From assembly GCA_964551305.1 (NCBI GenBank), contig CAZKBT010000072.1, positions 1 through 15,065 on the forward strand: a stretch of DNA of 15,065 bases, read 5' to 3'. A program made the translations under genes and the position numbers. How positions within the stretch are numbered: the first letter of the stretch is position 1; every line of letters begins with the position of its first letter. The notes beneath the pieces are model-generated. The model was not told the origin of the DNA. It did no database searches and saw only the letters and a list, made by a program, of their open reading frames with translations. Of this stretch, positions 1 through 7,939 are shown one piece after another. This DNA is from JBAZDC01 sp041654595. GTDB lineage: Bacteria; Pseudomonadota; Gammaproteobacteria; Burkholderiales; Burkholderiaceae_B.

Positions 1-288
1 GAACCGGCTGGTTTGCCCGACGAATCGCGCCAGTGATGTGGTAAATGGGTCAATAGTGCAAGATAGGTTCACCGTGCGCTGACGGAGAGCCGGCCGATTG
101 ATAATAGTAATTCGTCGGCATATACGAAAGGAGTTGCCTGCGCGACTGGAAGGCGCCGCCCGGCAACCGGGGCACCTCGTCCCTGACCTGCTTCCGTACA
201 GCGTAGATGTTGGACGGTTAGCGAGAATTCCGGGTTTGCTGTCTCGTGCTGGACGGCGAGTCGGGAGGAGGTGCCTGACGGATATTGC
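1..288. other. Intergenic or gene-poor stretch, no supported gene
   Basis: I find no convincing gene here. The only open frame of note (98-292, plus) would need a TTG start without a properly spaced ribosome-binding site, and its arginine-rich, low-complexity translation looks like chance coding in GC-rich DNA. A perfect 5-bp stem with a 3-nt loop (CCCGG-CAA-CCGGG, 159-171) lies in it. That stem is downstream of the outer-membrane gene on the minus strand, but no T-run follows in either direction, so I do not call it a terminator. A promoter-like pair on the plus strand (98-126) is listed separately. No tRNA-like T-arm was seen. Confidence 0.5.
98..126 (+). promoter_or_regulatory. Possible sigma70-type promoter pointing toward the 3' end of the outer-membrane gene
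   Basis: TTGATA (98-103; 5 of 6 to TTGACA) is followed after exactly 17 bases by TATACG (121-126; 4 of 6 to TATAAT). A transcript would start near 133 and run antisense into the outer-membrane protein gene, whose stop lies at 289-291. An AAAGGAG at 127-133 lies too close to the possible TTG at 134 to act as its ribosome-binding site. This may be a chance match in a locally AT-rich stretch. Confidence 0.2.
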
Positions 289-984
289 TTAGAAACGATA
301 GCCTATGCCGATATAGACGGCGGGCATGAATTTGTATTTTTCCACTTTGTCGCGAATATCGGCGGTTTGCTGATCGACGAGTTCCTGCGCTCGTCCACCG
401 GAGACGTCGTTCAGTTTCTTGTATAGATGAGCGTTGATGTTGAAGCTGACCTTGGGTTTGCCATAGTAGACTCCCGCGTCGGCCAAGAAAGTCCAGCCGG
501 CTTTGGTGTTCTGGCCGACGTTGTGGCCATAGCCGATACCCAGGTAGGGAGCGACATCGGGCAATTCGACCTTGGCGTGCGCGGAGTCGCCGGGGCCGTA
601 ATTCACTGTCTGTCCGCCGATCTCGACGGTGCCCGCGGCGCTGGGGTTGGCGTCGGCGGCCAGTTGGGTGTCGCGCACGGCCAAGCCGAATGTGATGCGA
701 AAGCCATTGTCCAGGGGAAACCAATCGCCGTACAGCGTAGCGACGTCATTGCGCAGCTTGCCTTTGTAATCGAAGCCGGAAATGTCGCCGTTGTGGTCAT
801 GGCGCCCAATGGTCATAACGTCGCTTCGCAAGGAGAAGCTCTTGTTAAGACCGTAAGTGTAGCCGATACCCGCCCCAAGAAAGCCGCCCTTGAGGTAAAA
901 CTCGTTGGTGCTGCCATTGCTGGCATGCACGCTTGCGGCAGCCATCGACAAGGCCAAGCCGGCCAACGTTTTCATCTTACTCAT
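289..984 (-). CDS. Outer-membrane beta-barrel protein (OmpW/OmpA-TM-like small barrel)
   Basis: Predicted 231-residue exported protein. Residues 1-21 form a signal peptide: charged start (MSKMK), hydrophobic core (about 7-18) and a V-H-A cleavage motif before Ser22. The mature part has alternating polar/aromatic strands, many Gly-rich turns (GGFLGAGIGYTYG near the start), and ends in YRF, the C-terminal aromatic signal read by the BAM machinery. Segments such as YGDWFPLDNGFRITFG and PYLGIGYG resemble a broad proteobacterial family of small, probably eight-stranded barrels. The ligand or role is unknown, and I would not call it OmpW itself. The start at 982-984 is preceded by AGCAGGGA with a 4-base gap; an in-frame Met4 is an alternative. 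It stands alone, 262 bp from maf. Sampled lines show lower GC than the pyk line sampled (45% at 301-360 and 50% at 421-480 against 68% at 2881-2940), though 601-660 reaches 72%. Confidence 0.8.
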   Translation of the reverse strand: MSKMKTLAGLALSMAAASVHASNGSTNEFYLKGGFLGAGIGYTYGLNKSFSLRSDVMTIGRHDHNGDISGFDYKGKLRNDVATLYGDWFPLDNGFRITFGLAVRDTQLAADANPSAAGTVEIGGQTVNYGPGDSAHAKVELPDVAPYLGIGYGHNVGQNTKAGWTFLADAGVYYGKPKVSFNINAHLYKKLNDVSGGRAQELVDQQTADIRDKVEKYKFMPAVYIGIGYRF

Positions 985-1021
985 AAAATCCCTGCTTAAA
1001 AACTATTAAAGAATATTCAGA

Positions 1022-1034
1022 CAACAATTTGTTG
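1022..1034. promoter_or_regulatory. 13-bp palindrome CAACAA-T-TTGTTG in the outer-membrane gene leader
   Basis: A perfect 6-bp inverted repeat around one central base, just downstream of the transcription start predicted from the -10 at 1044-1049. The size and symmetry would suit a dimeric repressor operator or a weak RNA hairpin. I do not recognise a named regulator for it. Confidence 0.3.
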
Positions 1035-1043
1035 CTGGGCGCC

Positions 1044-1049
1044 TTTATA
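1044..1049 (-). promoter_or_regulatory. Candidate -10 element TATAAA of the outer-membrane gene
   Basis: On the minus strand TATAAA (1049 down to 1044) matches TATAAT at 5 of 6 positions. With a start point near 1037 the leader would be about 53 nt. No good -35 hexamer is present at 16-18 bp (TACAAT at 17 bp). That is typical of activator-dependent promoters and fits with the FNR-like box further upstream. Confidence 0.4.
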
Positions 1050-1091
1050 CCTTAATTTTCGTCCAAATTGTATCGAACTGCATGGATATGT

Positions 1092-1105
1092 CTGATATAG
1101 ATCAA
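1092..1105 (-). promoter_or_regulatory. FNR/ANR-like box upstream of the outer-membrane gene
   Basis: On the minus strand the site reads TTGAT-CTAT-ATCAG, 9 of 10 to the FNR/ANR consensus TTGAT-N4-ATCAA. Its centre (1098.5) is 49.5 bp upstream of the first base of the TATAAA -10. If that base is -12, the box is centred at -61.5, the classic class I activator position for CRP/FNR proteins. Box and spacing are seen directly; oxygen or nitric-oxide responsive control of the barrel protein is inference. Confidence 0.45.
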
Positions 1106-1246
1106 TAACGTATCGCAACGGATACATCTGTTCGATGCATGCTTTGCGTGTGACGGAGGCGAACCCTGCCGGACGGCCTTCGTCAACGGGGAGGGCTGGG
1201 AGCCCGTGTTGATCAACGGGATACGGTTGGGTGCTGGACGATTACG

Positions 1247-1941
1247 CTAGCCCGCTGCGGCCAAGCCGGCGGCTTTCAATAATCGATAAGTCTCATGCGT
1301 GGGCAGCCCCATGATGCCGGTATAGCTGCCCGATATGTGCTCGACGAATACGGACGCCTTGCCCTGTATGCCATACGCGCCCGCTTTGCCATGGGGTTCG
1401 CCGCTGTCGCAATACGCATCGATCTCCGTGGCGGATAGCCTGGCGAAACGGACTTCGCTAATGCTGACGTCTTCCCACAGCCGGTCTTGCCAGGACAGCA
1501 CGACGGCGGTGTGCACGGCATGGACGCCGCCCGAAAGCAGGCCGAGCATGCGCTTGGCGTCGGCGGCATCGCGCGGCTTGCCCAGGATCGCTCCGTCCAG
1601 GATGACGGTGGTGTCCGCGGCAAGCACCGGGCGGCGGGCGTCCAGCGTGTTTTGTCGCTCGGACCGGCCGTCGTCCGGCGGGATGCGGTCTTCCTGCCCG
1701 CCGCCGTCATGCGACGCGGCGGCCCGGCTCCTCAGCCACGTTCTTGCCCGTACCGCCTTGTCGCGCGCGGTGCGGCGCACATACACGTCCGGGTCTTCAC
1801 CGGGCAGCCGCGGCTCATCCTCGCCCGGCGGGGCGGGCACGAGCAGCACGTCATGGTCGATGCCGATCCGGTCCAGTATTTCCCGCCGGCGCGGACTGGC
1901 CGAGGCGAGATAGAGCCGCGCGGTTGCGCGTGACGCGGACG

Positions 1942-1945
<4 letters not shown>
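1247..1945 (-). CDS. maf: Maf/YhdE-type nucleoside triphosphate pyrophosphatase (dTTP/UTP type) with an insertion
   Basis: Predicted 232-residue cytoplasmic enzyme that hydrolyses nucleoside triphosphates to monophosphates and pyrophosphate. YhdE-type members act on dTTP, UTP and modified pyrimidines. Seen in order: LYLASASPRR (11-20), ARDKA (60-64), the catalytic loop VLAADTTV (107-114, Asp111), GKP (122-124), and KAGAYGIQG with GSYTGIMGLP (187-215). The KAGAYGIQG block is characteristic of YhdE rather than the YceF (m7GTP) type. The protein is longer than usual (about 195-205 residues) because about 28 hydrophilic residues lie between the ARDKA helix and the catalytic strand (within 71-105). 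The chosen ATG (1943-1945) overlaps the pyk stop as ATGA; the frame stays open upstream to 2023, but that part only shadows pyk. It is the last gene of the long minus-strand run. Confidence 0.88.
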
Positions 1946-3393
<1,448 letters not shown>

Positions 3394-3402
3394 GGCGGCG
3401 AT

Positions 3403-3873
3403 TCAGGCTCGATGGTAGGGGTGTCCGGCCATGATGGTCCATGCCCGATACAGTTGTTCGGCCAGCAAGACCCGGACCATGGGGTGGGGCAAGGTCAGTG
3501 ACGAGAGGCGCAATAGCTGATGCGATTGTTTTTTCAGCGCCGGATCCAGGCCGTCGGGGCCTCCGATCAGGAAGGCGACGTCCCGGCCCTGGCCGCGCCA
3601 CGATTGCAGCATGTCCGACAGGGCCATCGTCGTGGGAGCCTTGCCGTGCTCGTCCAGGGCGATGCGCAGGCAGCCGGGCGGCAGCGCGCTTTCGATGCGC
3701 TTGGCCTCGGCCTGCATCATTTGTTCAGGCGTCTTGCCGGACGTGCGCGGCTCGGGCTTGATTTCCTTGAGTTCCAGGGCGCAATCGGCCGGCAGGCGCT
3801 TGCCGTAGTCGTCCCAGGCGGCCTGCACCCATTGCGGCATGCGGATACCCACGGCGACGACCAGCAGCTTCAT
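3403..3873 (-). CDS. rlmH: 23S rRNA pseudouridine-1915 N3-methyltransferase RlmH
   Basis: Predicted 156-residue SPOUT-class enzyme (E. coli RlmH has 155) that uses S-adenosylmethionine to methylate pseudouridine 1915 in helix 69 of 23S rRNA on the assembled 70S ribosome. Visible hallmarks are MKLLVVAVG at the start, LDEHGK (73-78), the SAM-binding knot FLIGGPDG (101-108), and the C-terminal block SLTLPHPMVRVLLAEQLYRA followed by HPYHR (151-155). The frame is open to 4050, but the ATG at 3871-3873 matches the family N-terminus and overlaps the rsfS stop as ATGA, so I chose it. The pairing of rsfS and rlmH, both acting on the large ribosomal subunit, is widely conserved in bacteria. Confidence 0.96.
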   Translation of the reverse strand: MKLLVVAVGIRMPQWVQAAWDDYGKRLPADCALELKEIKPEPRTSGKTPEQMMQAEAKRIESALPPGCLRIALDEHGKAPTTMALSDMLQSWRGQGRDVAFLIGGPDGLDPALKKQSHQLLRLSSLTLPHPMVRVLLAEQLYRAWTIMAGHPYHRA

Positions 3874-4277
3874 TCTTGCTCGTCGTCGAACCCGGCGTCC
3901 TGCAGCGCGAAGCCGGTGGGCTGCGTCGACTGCGGCAGGAGCTTGACGCGCACGGGCTTGCCGCCCCAGATTTCCTCGAGGTTGTAGTACTGGCGGATGG
4001 CCGGCTGCATGCAATGCACGACAATGTCGCCCAGATCGACCAGCACCCATTCGCCCGTGTCTTCGCCTTCGAAGGCCAGGATGGGGATTTTCTTTTCGCG
4101 GACTTTGTCGACGACGTGCGATGCGATCGCGCGGGTCTGCCGGTTGGACGTGCCCGTGACGATGATCACCCGGTCGAACAGCCCGGTGATGTGCGTGGTG
4201 CTGAAGACTTTGATGTCCTGGGCCTTGACGTCTTCAAGGGCGTCAATGACCAGGCGTTGCAATTTTTGTATATCCAT
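3870..4277 (-). CDS. rsfS: Ribosomal silencing factor RsfS (Iojap family)
   Basis: Predicted 135-residue protein. RsfS binds ribosomal protein uL14 on the 50S subunit and blocks joining with the 30S subunit, lowering translation in starvation or stationary phase. The Iojap/DUF143 core covers about residues 1-108: ALEDVKAQDIKVF near the start, the VTGTSNRQTRAIA segment (41-53), and GEWVLVDLGDIVVHCMQPAIRQYYNLEEIW near the end. A hydrophilic tail of about 27 residues follows, ending DAGFDDEQE; such tails are common in betaproteobacterial members, to my knowledge. The start is 22 bases after the nadD stop and has no strong Shine-Dalgarno, so coupling to nadD is likely. Confidence 0.95.
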   Translation of the reverse strand: MDIQKLQRLVIDALEDVKAQDIKVFSTTHITGLFDRVIIVTGTSNRQTRAIASHVVDKVREKKIPILAFEGEDTGEWVLVDLGDIVVHCMQPAIRQYYNLEEIWGGKPVRVKLLPQSTQPTGFALQDAGFDDEQE

Positions 4278-4299
4278 AGCAGAACTATACCGCGATACG

Positions 4300-4905
4300 T
4301 TAAACAGCAGGAGGGTGATACAGCGCGTTGTCCCGGATGTAGCGCGCCACGGCGCCGTCCAGCAGCCCGTCGGTCGGGCGCCCGTCGGCCAGCCGCTGCC
4401 GTATGTCGGTGGCCGAAATACGCATGGGCTGGAAAGCCAGCGGCAGGATGGGGCGGTTCAATGCGCGCAGGCGTTGCGTCAGCGCATCGGGCGCGCGCAG
4501 CGTGGAGCCGGGGCGCTGCGCCGCGACCAGGGTCACGCGCTCGACGATGTCTTCCCACCGTTGCCAGGTGCAGAAGTTCTGTAATTGATCCGCGCCCACG
4601 ATCCAGTAATGGCGGGCGTCCTCGGGCAGGGCCAGCACGGTGTCTATCGTGTAGGTCGGGCCGCCGCGGTCGATTTCCGTCGTGTTGATGCGCAGTTTCG
4701 GATGATGGGCGATGGCCAGTTCCAGCATGGCCAGCCGTTGCGCGTTCGTGGCGTTCAGGGCCGATCGCTGCCATGGCTGGCCGGCGGGCAGGAGCTGTAC
4801 CGTGTCCAGGCCCAGTTGCGACAAGGCGGCTTCGGCCAGGGCGACGTGGGCCAGGTGGACCGGATCGAAGCTGCCTCCCAGCAGCCCGGTTTTTTTCACA
4901 CCCAT
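4300..4905 (-). CDS. nadD: Nicotinate-nucleotide adenylyltransferase NadD
   Basis: Predicted 201-residue enzyme that joins nicotinic acid mononucleotide with ATP to give deamido-NAD, the penultimate step of NAD synthesis. The nucleotidyltransferase fold shows GGSFDPVHLAH (10-20), which holds the HxxH ATP site (His17, His20), GGPTYTIDTV (81-90), IVGADQL (102-108) for the substrate, and ISATDIR (163-169), a variant of the family ISSTxIR motif. The start ATG (4903-4905) lies inside the last codons of hemF (10-base overlap, different frame). Codons 4-6 run GTG AAA AAA ACC or close to it, giving seven consecutive A bases (4890-4896 on the minus strand) in a GC-rich gene. Confidence 0.95.
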   Translation of the reverse strand: MGVKKTGLLGGSFDPVHLAHVALAEAALSQLGLDTVQLLPAGQPWQRSALNATNAQRLAMLELAIAHHPKLRINTTEIDRGGPTYTIDTVLALPEDARHYWIVGADQLQNFCTWQRWEDIVERVTLVAAQRPGSTLRAPDALTQRLRALNRPILPLAFQPMRISATDIRQRLADGRPTDGLLDGAVARYIRDNALYHPPAV

Positions 4906-5804
4906 TCGCGCGGCTTGAGGTAATGGGCCAGCTTGCCTTCCGGGCTGTCGCCGTCGGGCGACCAGTTATAGCGCCAGGTGGCCATGGGCGGCATGGACAG
5001 CAGAATGGATTCGGTGCGGCCGCCCGATTGAAGCCCGAACAGCGTGCCGCGGTCGAAAACCAGGTTGAATTCCACGTAGCGTCCGCGCCGGTAGGCCTGG
5101 AAGTCGCGCTGGACTTGGCCGTATTGCTGGTTGCGCCGTCTTTCCACGATGGGCATGTAGGCGTCCAGGAAGCAGTCGCCCACCGAGCGCGCCAGGGCGA
5201 AGCTTTGATCGAAACCCGATTCGTTCAAGTCGTCGAAGAACAGTCCGCCCACGCCGCGCGTTTCGTTGCGGTGCTTCAGGAAAAAATACTCGTCGCACCA
5301 CGTCTTGTACGCGGGGTATTTGTCCGCGCCGAAGGGCTCCACGGCTTGCTTGCAGACGCGGTGGAAGTGGACGACGTCTTCGTCGTAAGGGTAATAGGGC
5401 GTCAGGTCCAGGCCGCCGCCGAACCAGAATACCTCGCCTTCGTCGCTGCCTTCGGGAGCGTGGGCGACGAACAGCCGCACGTTCATGTGGGTGGTGGGAA
5501 CGTAGGGGTTGCGCGGATGCAGCACCATCGATACGCCCATGGCCTCCCAGGGACGGCCCGCCAGCTCGCGGCGGTGCGCGGTGGCCGAGGCGGGCAGCGT
5601 CCTGCCCTTGACGTGGCTGAACAGGACGCCCGCGCGTTCGAACAGGGAGCCGCCTTCGAGCAGGCGCGACAAGCCGCCTCCGCCTTCTTCGCGGGTCCAG
5701 GCATCCGAGTCGAACTCGTCGCCGCCGGCCTGTTCCAGCGTCGCGACGATACGCGATTGCAGGTCGATGAAGTAATCGTAAGCCGTGGAAATGGGTAAGG
5801 TCAT
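4896..5804 (-). CDS. hemF: Oxygen-dependent coproporphyrinogen III oxidase HemF
   Basis: Predicted 302-residue cytoplasmic homodimeric enzyme that uses molecular oxygen to decarboxylate two propionates of coproporphyrinogen III to vinyl groups, giving protoporphyrinogen IX in haem synthesis. Family signatures are clear and in order: WTREEGGGGLSRLLEGG (36-52), NPYVPTTHMNVR (99-110; conserved His106), FWFGGGLDLTPYY (126-138), DVVHFHRVCK (143-152), KHRNETRGVGGLFFDDL (177-193) and GRYVEFNLVFDRGTLFGLQSGGRTESILLSMPP. The length is full for the family. The start (5802-5804) has a strong CAGGAG five bases upstream, starting almost on the purD stop, so efficient reinitiation is expected. The enzyme needs oxygen, which is of interest given the FNR-like box ahead of the run. 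Confidence 0.97.
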   Translation of the reverse strand: MTLPISTAYDYFIDLQSRIVATLEQAGGDEFDSDAWTREEGGGGLSRLLEGGSLFERAGVLFSHVKGRTLPASATAHRRELAGRPWEAMGVSMVLHPRNPYVPTTHMNVRLFVAHAPEGSDEGEVFWFGGGLDLTPYYPYDEDVVHFHRVCKQAVEPFGADKYPAYKTWCDEYFFLKHRNETRGVGGLFFDDLNESGFDQSFALARSVGDCFLDAYMPIVERRRNQQYGQVQRDFQAYRRGRYVEFNLVFDRGTLFGLQSGGRTESILLSMPPMATWRYNWSPDGDSPEGKLAHYLKPREWV

Positions 5805-5816
5805 GATGACTCCTGA

Positions 5817-7100
5817 TTACGTGCGGGAGACGGCCCGCCATCCGATGTCCTTGCGGAACTGCATGCCGTCGAACCGGGTCCGGGCGATGGCGTCGTAGGC
5901 CTGGGCCTGCGCCTGGGGCACGGTGTCGGCCAGGGCGGTGACGCACAATACGCGGCCGCCCGAAGTTCGCAGGCCGCCGTCGGCCTGCTTGGTGCCGGCA
6001 TGGAAGGTCACGCACGACGTCGTGTCCGGCGCCAGCGCGGTGACGGCGTCGCCCACGCGCGGCGATGCCGGGTAGCCGCCGGCGGCCACGACGACGCCCA
6101 GCGCCGTGCGCGGGTCCCAGTCGATGGCGGCCTGGTCCAGCGTGCCGGCGATCGCGTGTTCGAACACCGTGGTCAAGTCGCTTTTGACGCGCAGCATGAT
6201 GGGCTGCGTTTCCGGATCGCCCATGCGGCAGTTGAATTCCAGGACCTTGATCGGCCGCTCGGCGTCCGGCCCGTCGCCGATCATGACCCCGGCATACAGG
6301 AAGCCCGAATAGGGGATGCCGTCTTTTTTCATGCCAGTAATCGTGGGATGGATGACTTCGCGCATGATGCGATCGTGCATCGTCGGCGAAACGATTGGGG
6401 CCGGCGAATACGCGCCCATGCCGCCGGTGTTGGGACCCTGGTCGCCGTCCAGCAGGCGCTTGTGGTCCTGGCTGCTGGCCAGCGCCAGAACGTGCTCGCC
6501 GTCGCACATGACGATGAAGCTGGCTTCTTCGCCCAGCAGGCATTCTTCGATGACCACGCGCGCGCCGGCGTCGCCGAACGCGGCGTCGCCCAGCATCATG
6601 CCGATCGCTTCGCGGGCTTGCTCGACGGTTTCGGCCACGACGACGCCCTTGCCGGCGGCCAGGCCGTCCGCCTTGACCACGATGGGCGCGCCTTGCTCGT
6701 CGATGTAGGCTTTGGCGGCGGCGGGATCGGTAAAGGTTGCATAGCGCGCGGTGGGAATGGCATGGCGCACCATGAAGGCCTTGGCGTAGTCCTTGGAGCT
6801 TTCCAGCTGGGCCGCCGCGTGGGTCGGGCCGAAAATGGCCAGTCCGGCGGCGCGAAACGCGTCGACGACGCCCGCGGCCAGCGGCGCTTCCGGACCCACT
6901 ACGGTAAACGCGATGCCGTTTTCCTTGGCGAATGCCACCAGCTCGTCATTGCCGTTCAACGCCACGTTCCGCATGCGCTCGGCGCGCGCCGTGCCGCCGT
7001 TGCCGGGCGCGACGAAAACGGTTTCCACTCTGGGCGATTGAGCCAGGCGCCACGCCAGGGCATGTTCGCGGCCGCCGCCGCCGATTACGAGAAGTTTCAT
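5817..7100 (-). CDS. purD: Phosphoribosylamine-glycine ligase PurD (GAR synthetase)
   Basis: Predicted 427-residue ATP-grasp enzyme that couples phosphoribosylamine and glycine with ATP to form glycinamide ribonucleotide, the second step of de novo purine synthesis. The N domain opens with MKLLVIGGGGREHALAW (1-17) and carries VGPEAPLAAG (68-77). The ATP-grasp core shows PIVVKADGLAAGKGV (139-153), GPNTGGMGAYSP (222-233) and the metal-site signature EFNCRMGDPETQ (288-299, with Glu288 and Asn290). The C domain ends with GWRAVSRT. The start has only a weak Shine-Dalgarno (CGGA about 10 bases upstream). It lies 101 bp after yebC, the only sizeable gap in the run, so a second promoter or an attenuating structure may sit in that gap. 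Confidence 0.97.
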   Translation of the reverse strand: MKLLVIGGGGREHALAWRLAQSPRVETVFVAPGNGGTARAERMRNVALNGNDELVAFAKENGIAFTVVGPEAPLAAGVVDAFRAAGLAIFGPTHAAAQLESSKDYAKAFMVRHAIPTARYATFTDPAAAKAYIDEQGAPIVVKADGLAAGKGVVVAETVEQAREAIGMMLGDAAFGDAGARVVIEECLLGEEASFIVMCDGEHVLALASSQDHKRLLDGDQGPNTGGMGAYSPAPIVSPTMHDRIMREVIHPTITGMKKDGIPYSGFLYAGVMIGDGPDAERPIKVLEFNCRMGDPETQPIMLRVKSDLTTVFEHAIAGTLDQAAIDWDPRTALGVVVAAGGYPASPRVGDAVTALAPDTTSCVTFHAGTKQADGGLRTSGGRVLCVTALADTVPQAQAQAYDAIARTRFDGMQFRKDIGWRAVSRT

Positions 7101-7201
7101 ACGAGATCGATCCGAAGTCCGAGGTAGACCAAAAAAATCAGGAAGCGGGGCCGCGCTGCCGGCCGTCGGCGCCGCGCGCGGTGCGAAGAAGGGCGGCGGG
7201 G
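7101..7201 (-). other. 101-bp yebC-purD gap with a GC-rich inverted repeat and a T7 run
   Basis: On the minus strand a 6-bp stem can form between 7176-7181 and 7151-7156 (CCGCGC with GCGCGG). It encloses a smaller GCCG/CGGC hairpin (7158-7170). Seven T residues follow on the minus strand (7137 down to 7131), 13 nt after the stem. The distance is too long for a textbook intrinsic terminator. It could be a weak attenuator or pause, or simply GC-rich chance pairing. I see no convincing promoter hexamers. Confidence 0.3.
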
Positions 7202-7933
7202 TCAGTCCGCCTCGTCCAGGACGGCGGTCGTATAGACCTCCTGGACGTCGTCGAGGCTTTCCAGCATGTCCAGCAGCTTGTGCATTTTGACGGCGTCGTC
7301 GCCTTCGAGCTCGACCTCGTTCAGGGCTTTCATGACGACTTCCTGCACTTCGGGCTTCAAGCCGGCCTCTTCGAACGCCGCCTTCAGCGCCGCGTAATCG
7401 GCGGGCGCGCAGGTGACCTCGATCATGCCGTCTTCGTCCGTGACGATGTCTTCGGCTCCGGCCTGCAGGCCGATTTCCATGACTTGCTCTTCGGAGGTGC
7501 CGGGCGCGAAGATGAACTGGCCGCAGTGCTTGAACATGAATGCGACGCAGCCGTCCTGGCCCAGGTTGCCGCCATGCTTGGTGAAGGCGTGGCGCACGTC
7601 GGAGACGGTGCGCTGGCGGTTGTCCGTCATGCAGTCGACCAGCACGGCCGATCCGTTCGGACCATAGCCCTCGTAGCGCACTTCTTCGTAGCTGGAGCCG
7701 TCGGTGCCGCCGGCGCCGCGCTGGATCGCCCGCTGCACGTTATCCTTGGGCATGTTGGCCGCCATGGCTTTGTCCCAGGCCAGGCGCAAGCGCGGGTTGG
7801 AATCGGGGTCAGGGCCGCCGGCGCGCGCGGCGACGGTGATCTCGCGAATGATTTTCGTCCAGATCTTGCCTCGTTTGGCATCTTGGCGACCTTTTCGGTG
7901 CTGGATATTCGCCCATTTACTGTGACCGGCCAT
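7202..7933 (-). CDS. yebC: YebC/TACO1-family translation factor or transcriptional regulator
   Basis: Predicted 243-residue cytoplasmic protein. Members were first annotated as DNA-binding regulators; more recent work on bacterial YebC-like proteins and human TACO1 shows roles in translating difficult stretches such as polyproline on the ribosome. The N-terminal signature MAGHSKWANIQHRKGRQDAKRGK is clear, followed by KDNVQRAIQRG (64-74) and YEGYGPNGSAVLVDCMTDNRQRT. The acidic C-terminal half ends DVQEVYTTAVLDEAD. The length is normal. The frame is open to 7987, but the family start is the ATG at 7931-7933, so the 18 extra residues are rejected. It leads the minus-strand run and diverges from the HerA-like gene, with 113 bp between start codons. 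Confidence 0.95.
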   Translation of the reverse strand: MAGHSKWANIQHRKGRQDAKRGKIWTKIIREITVAARAGGPDPDSNPRLRLAWDKAMAANMPKDNVQRAIQRGAGGTDGSSYEEVRYEGYGPNGSAVLVDCMTDNRQRTVSDVRHAFTKHGGNLGQDGCVAFMFKHCGQFIFAPGTSEEQVMEIGLQAGAEDIVTDEDGMIEVTCAPADYAALKAAFEEAGLKPEVQEVVMKALNEVELEGDDAVKMHKLLDMLESLDDVQEVYTTAVLDEAD

Positions 7934-7939
7934 AAACTT

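Larger units (their letters stand above)
985..1246. other. AT-rich intergenic region between maf and the outer-membrane gene
   Basis: This 262-base gap lies upstream of the outer-membrane gene and downstream of maf; both are on the minus strand. The half nearest the outer-membrane gene (about 985-1140) is clearly AT-rich and holds the promoter elements listed separately. The half nearest maf has short inverted repeats: GGGCT-GGG-AGCCC (1193-1205) and the palindrome GTTGATCAAC (1208-1217). The octamer TCAACGGG occurs twice (1183-1190 and 1213-1220). No T-run follows the hairpins on the minus strand, so termination after maf is possible but unproven. Confidence 0.55.

Noticed and set aside
159..171. 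CCCGG-CAA-CCGGG as the terminator of the outer-membrane gene
   Set aside because: No T-rich tract follows in either direction and it lies over 110 bp past the stop codon.
98..292. 64-codon plus-strand frame at the left edge
   Set aside because: Starts at TTG without a properly spaced Shine-Dalgarno; Arg/Gly-rich, no family resemblance.
1193..1220. Hairpins GGGCT-GGG-AGCCC and palindrome GTTGATCAAC as a maf terminator
   Set aside because: Stems are short and no T-run follows on the minus strand; kept only as a description of the intergenic region.
4966..6543. 525-codon minus-strand frame across hemF and purD
   Set aside because: Arg/Pro/Gly-rich shadow in another frame of two well-identified genes; no family features.
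6000..7127. 375-codon plus-strand frame opposite purD
   Set aside because: Antisense shadow of purD with biased composition and no ribosome-binding site or domain.
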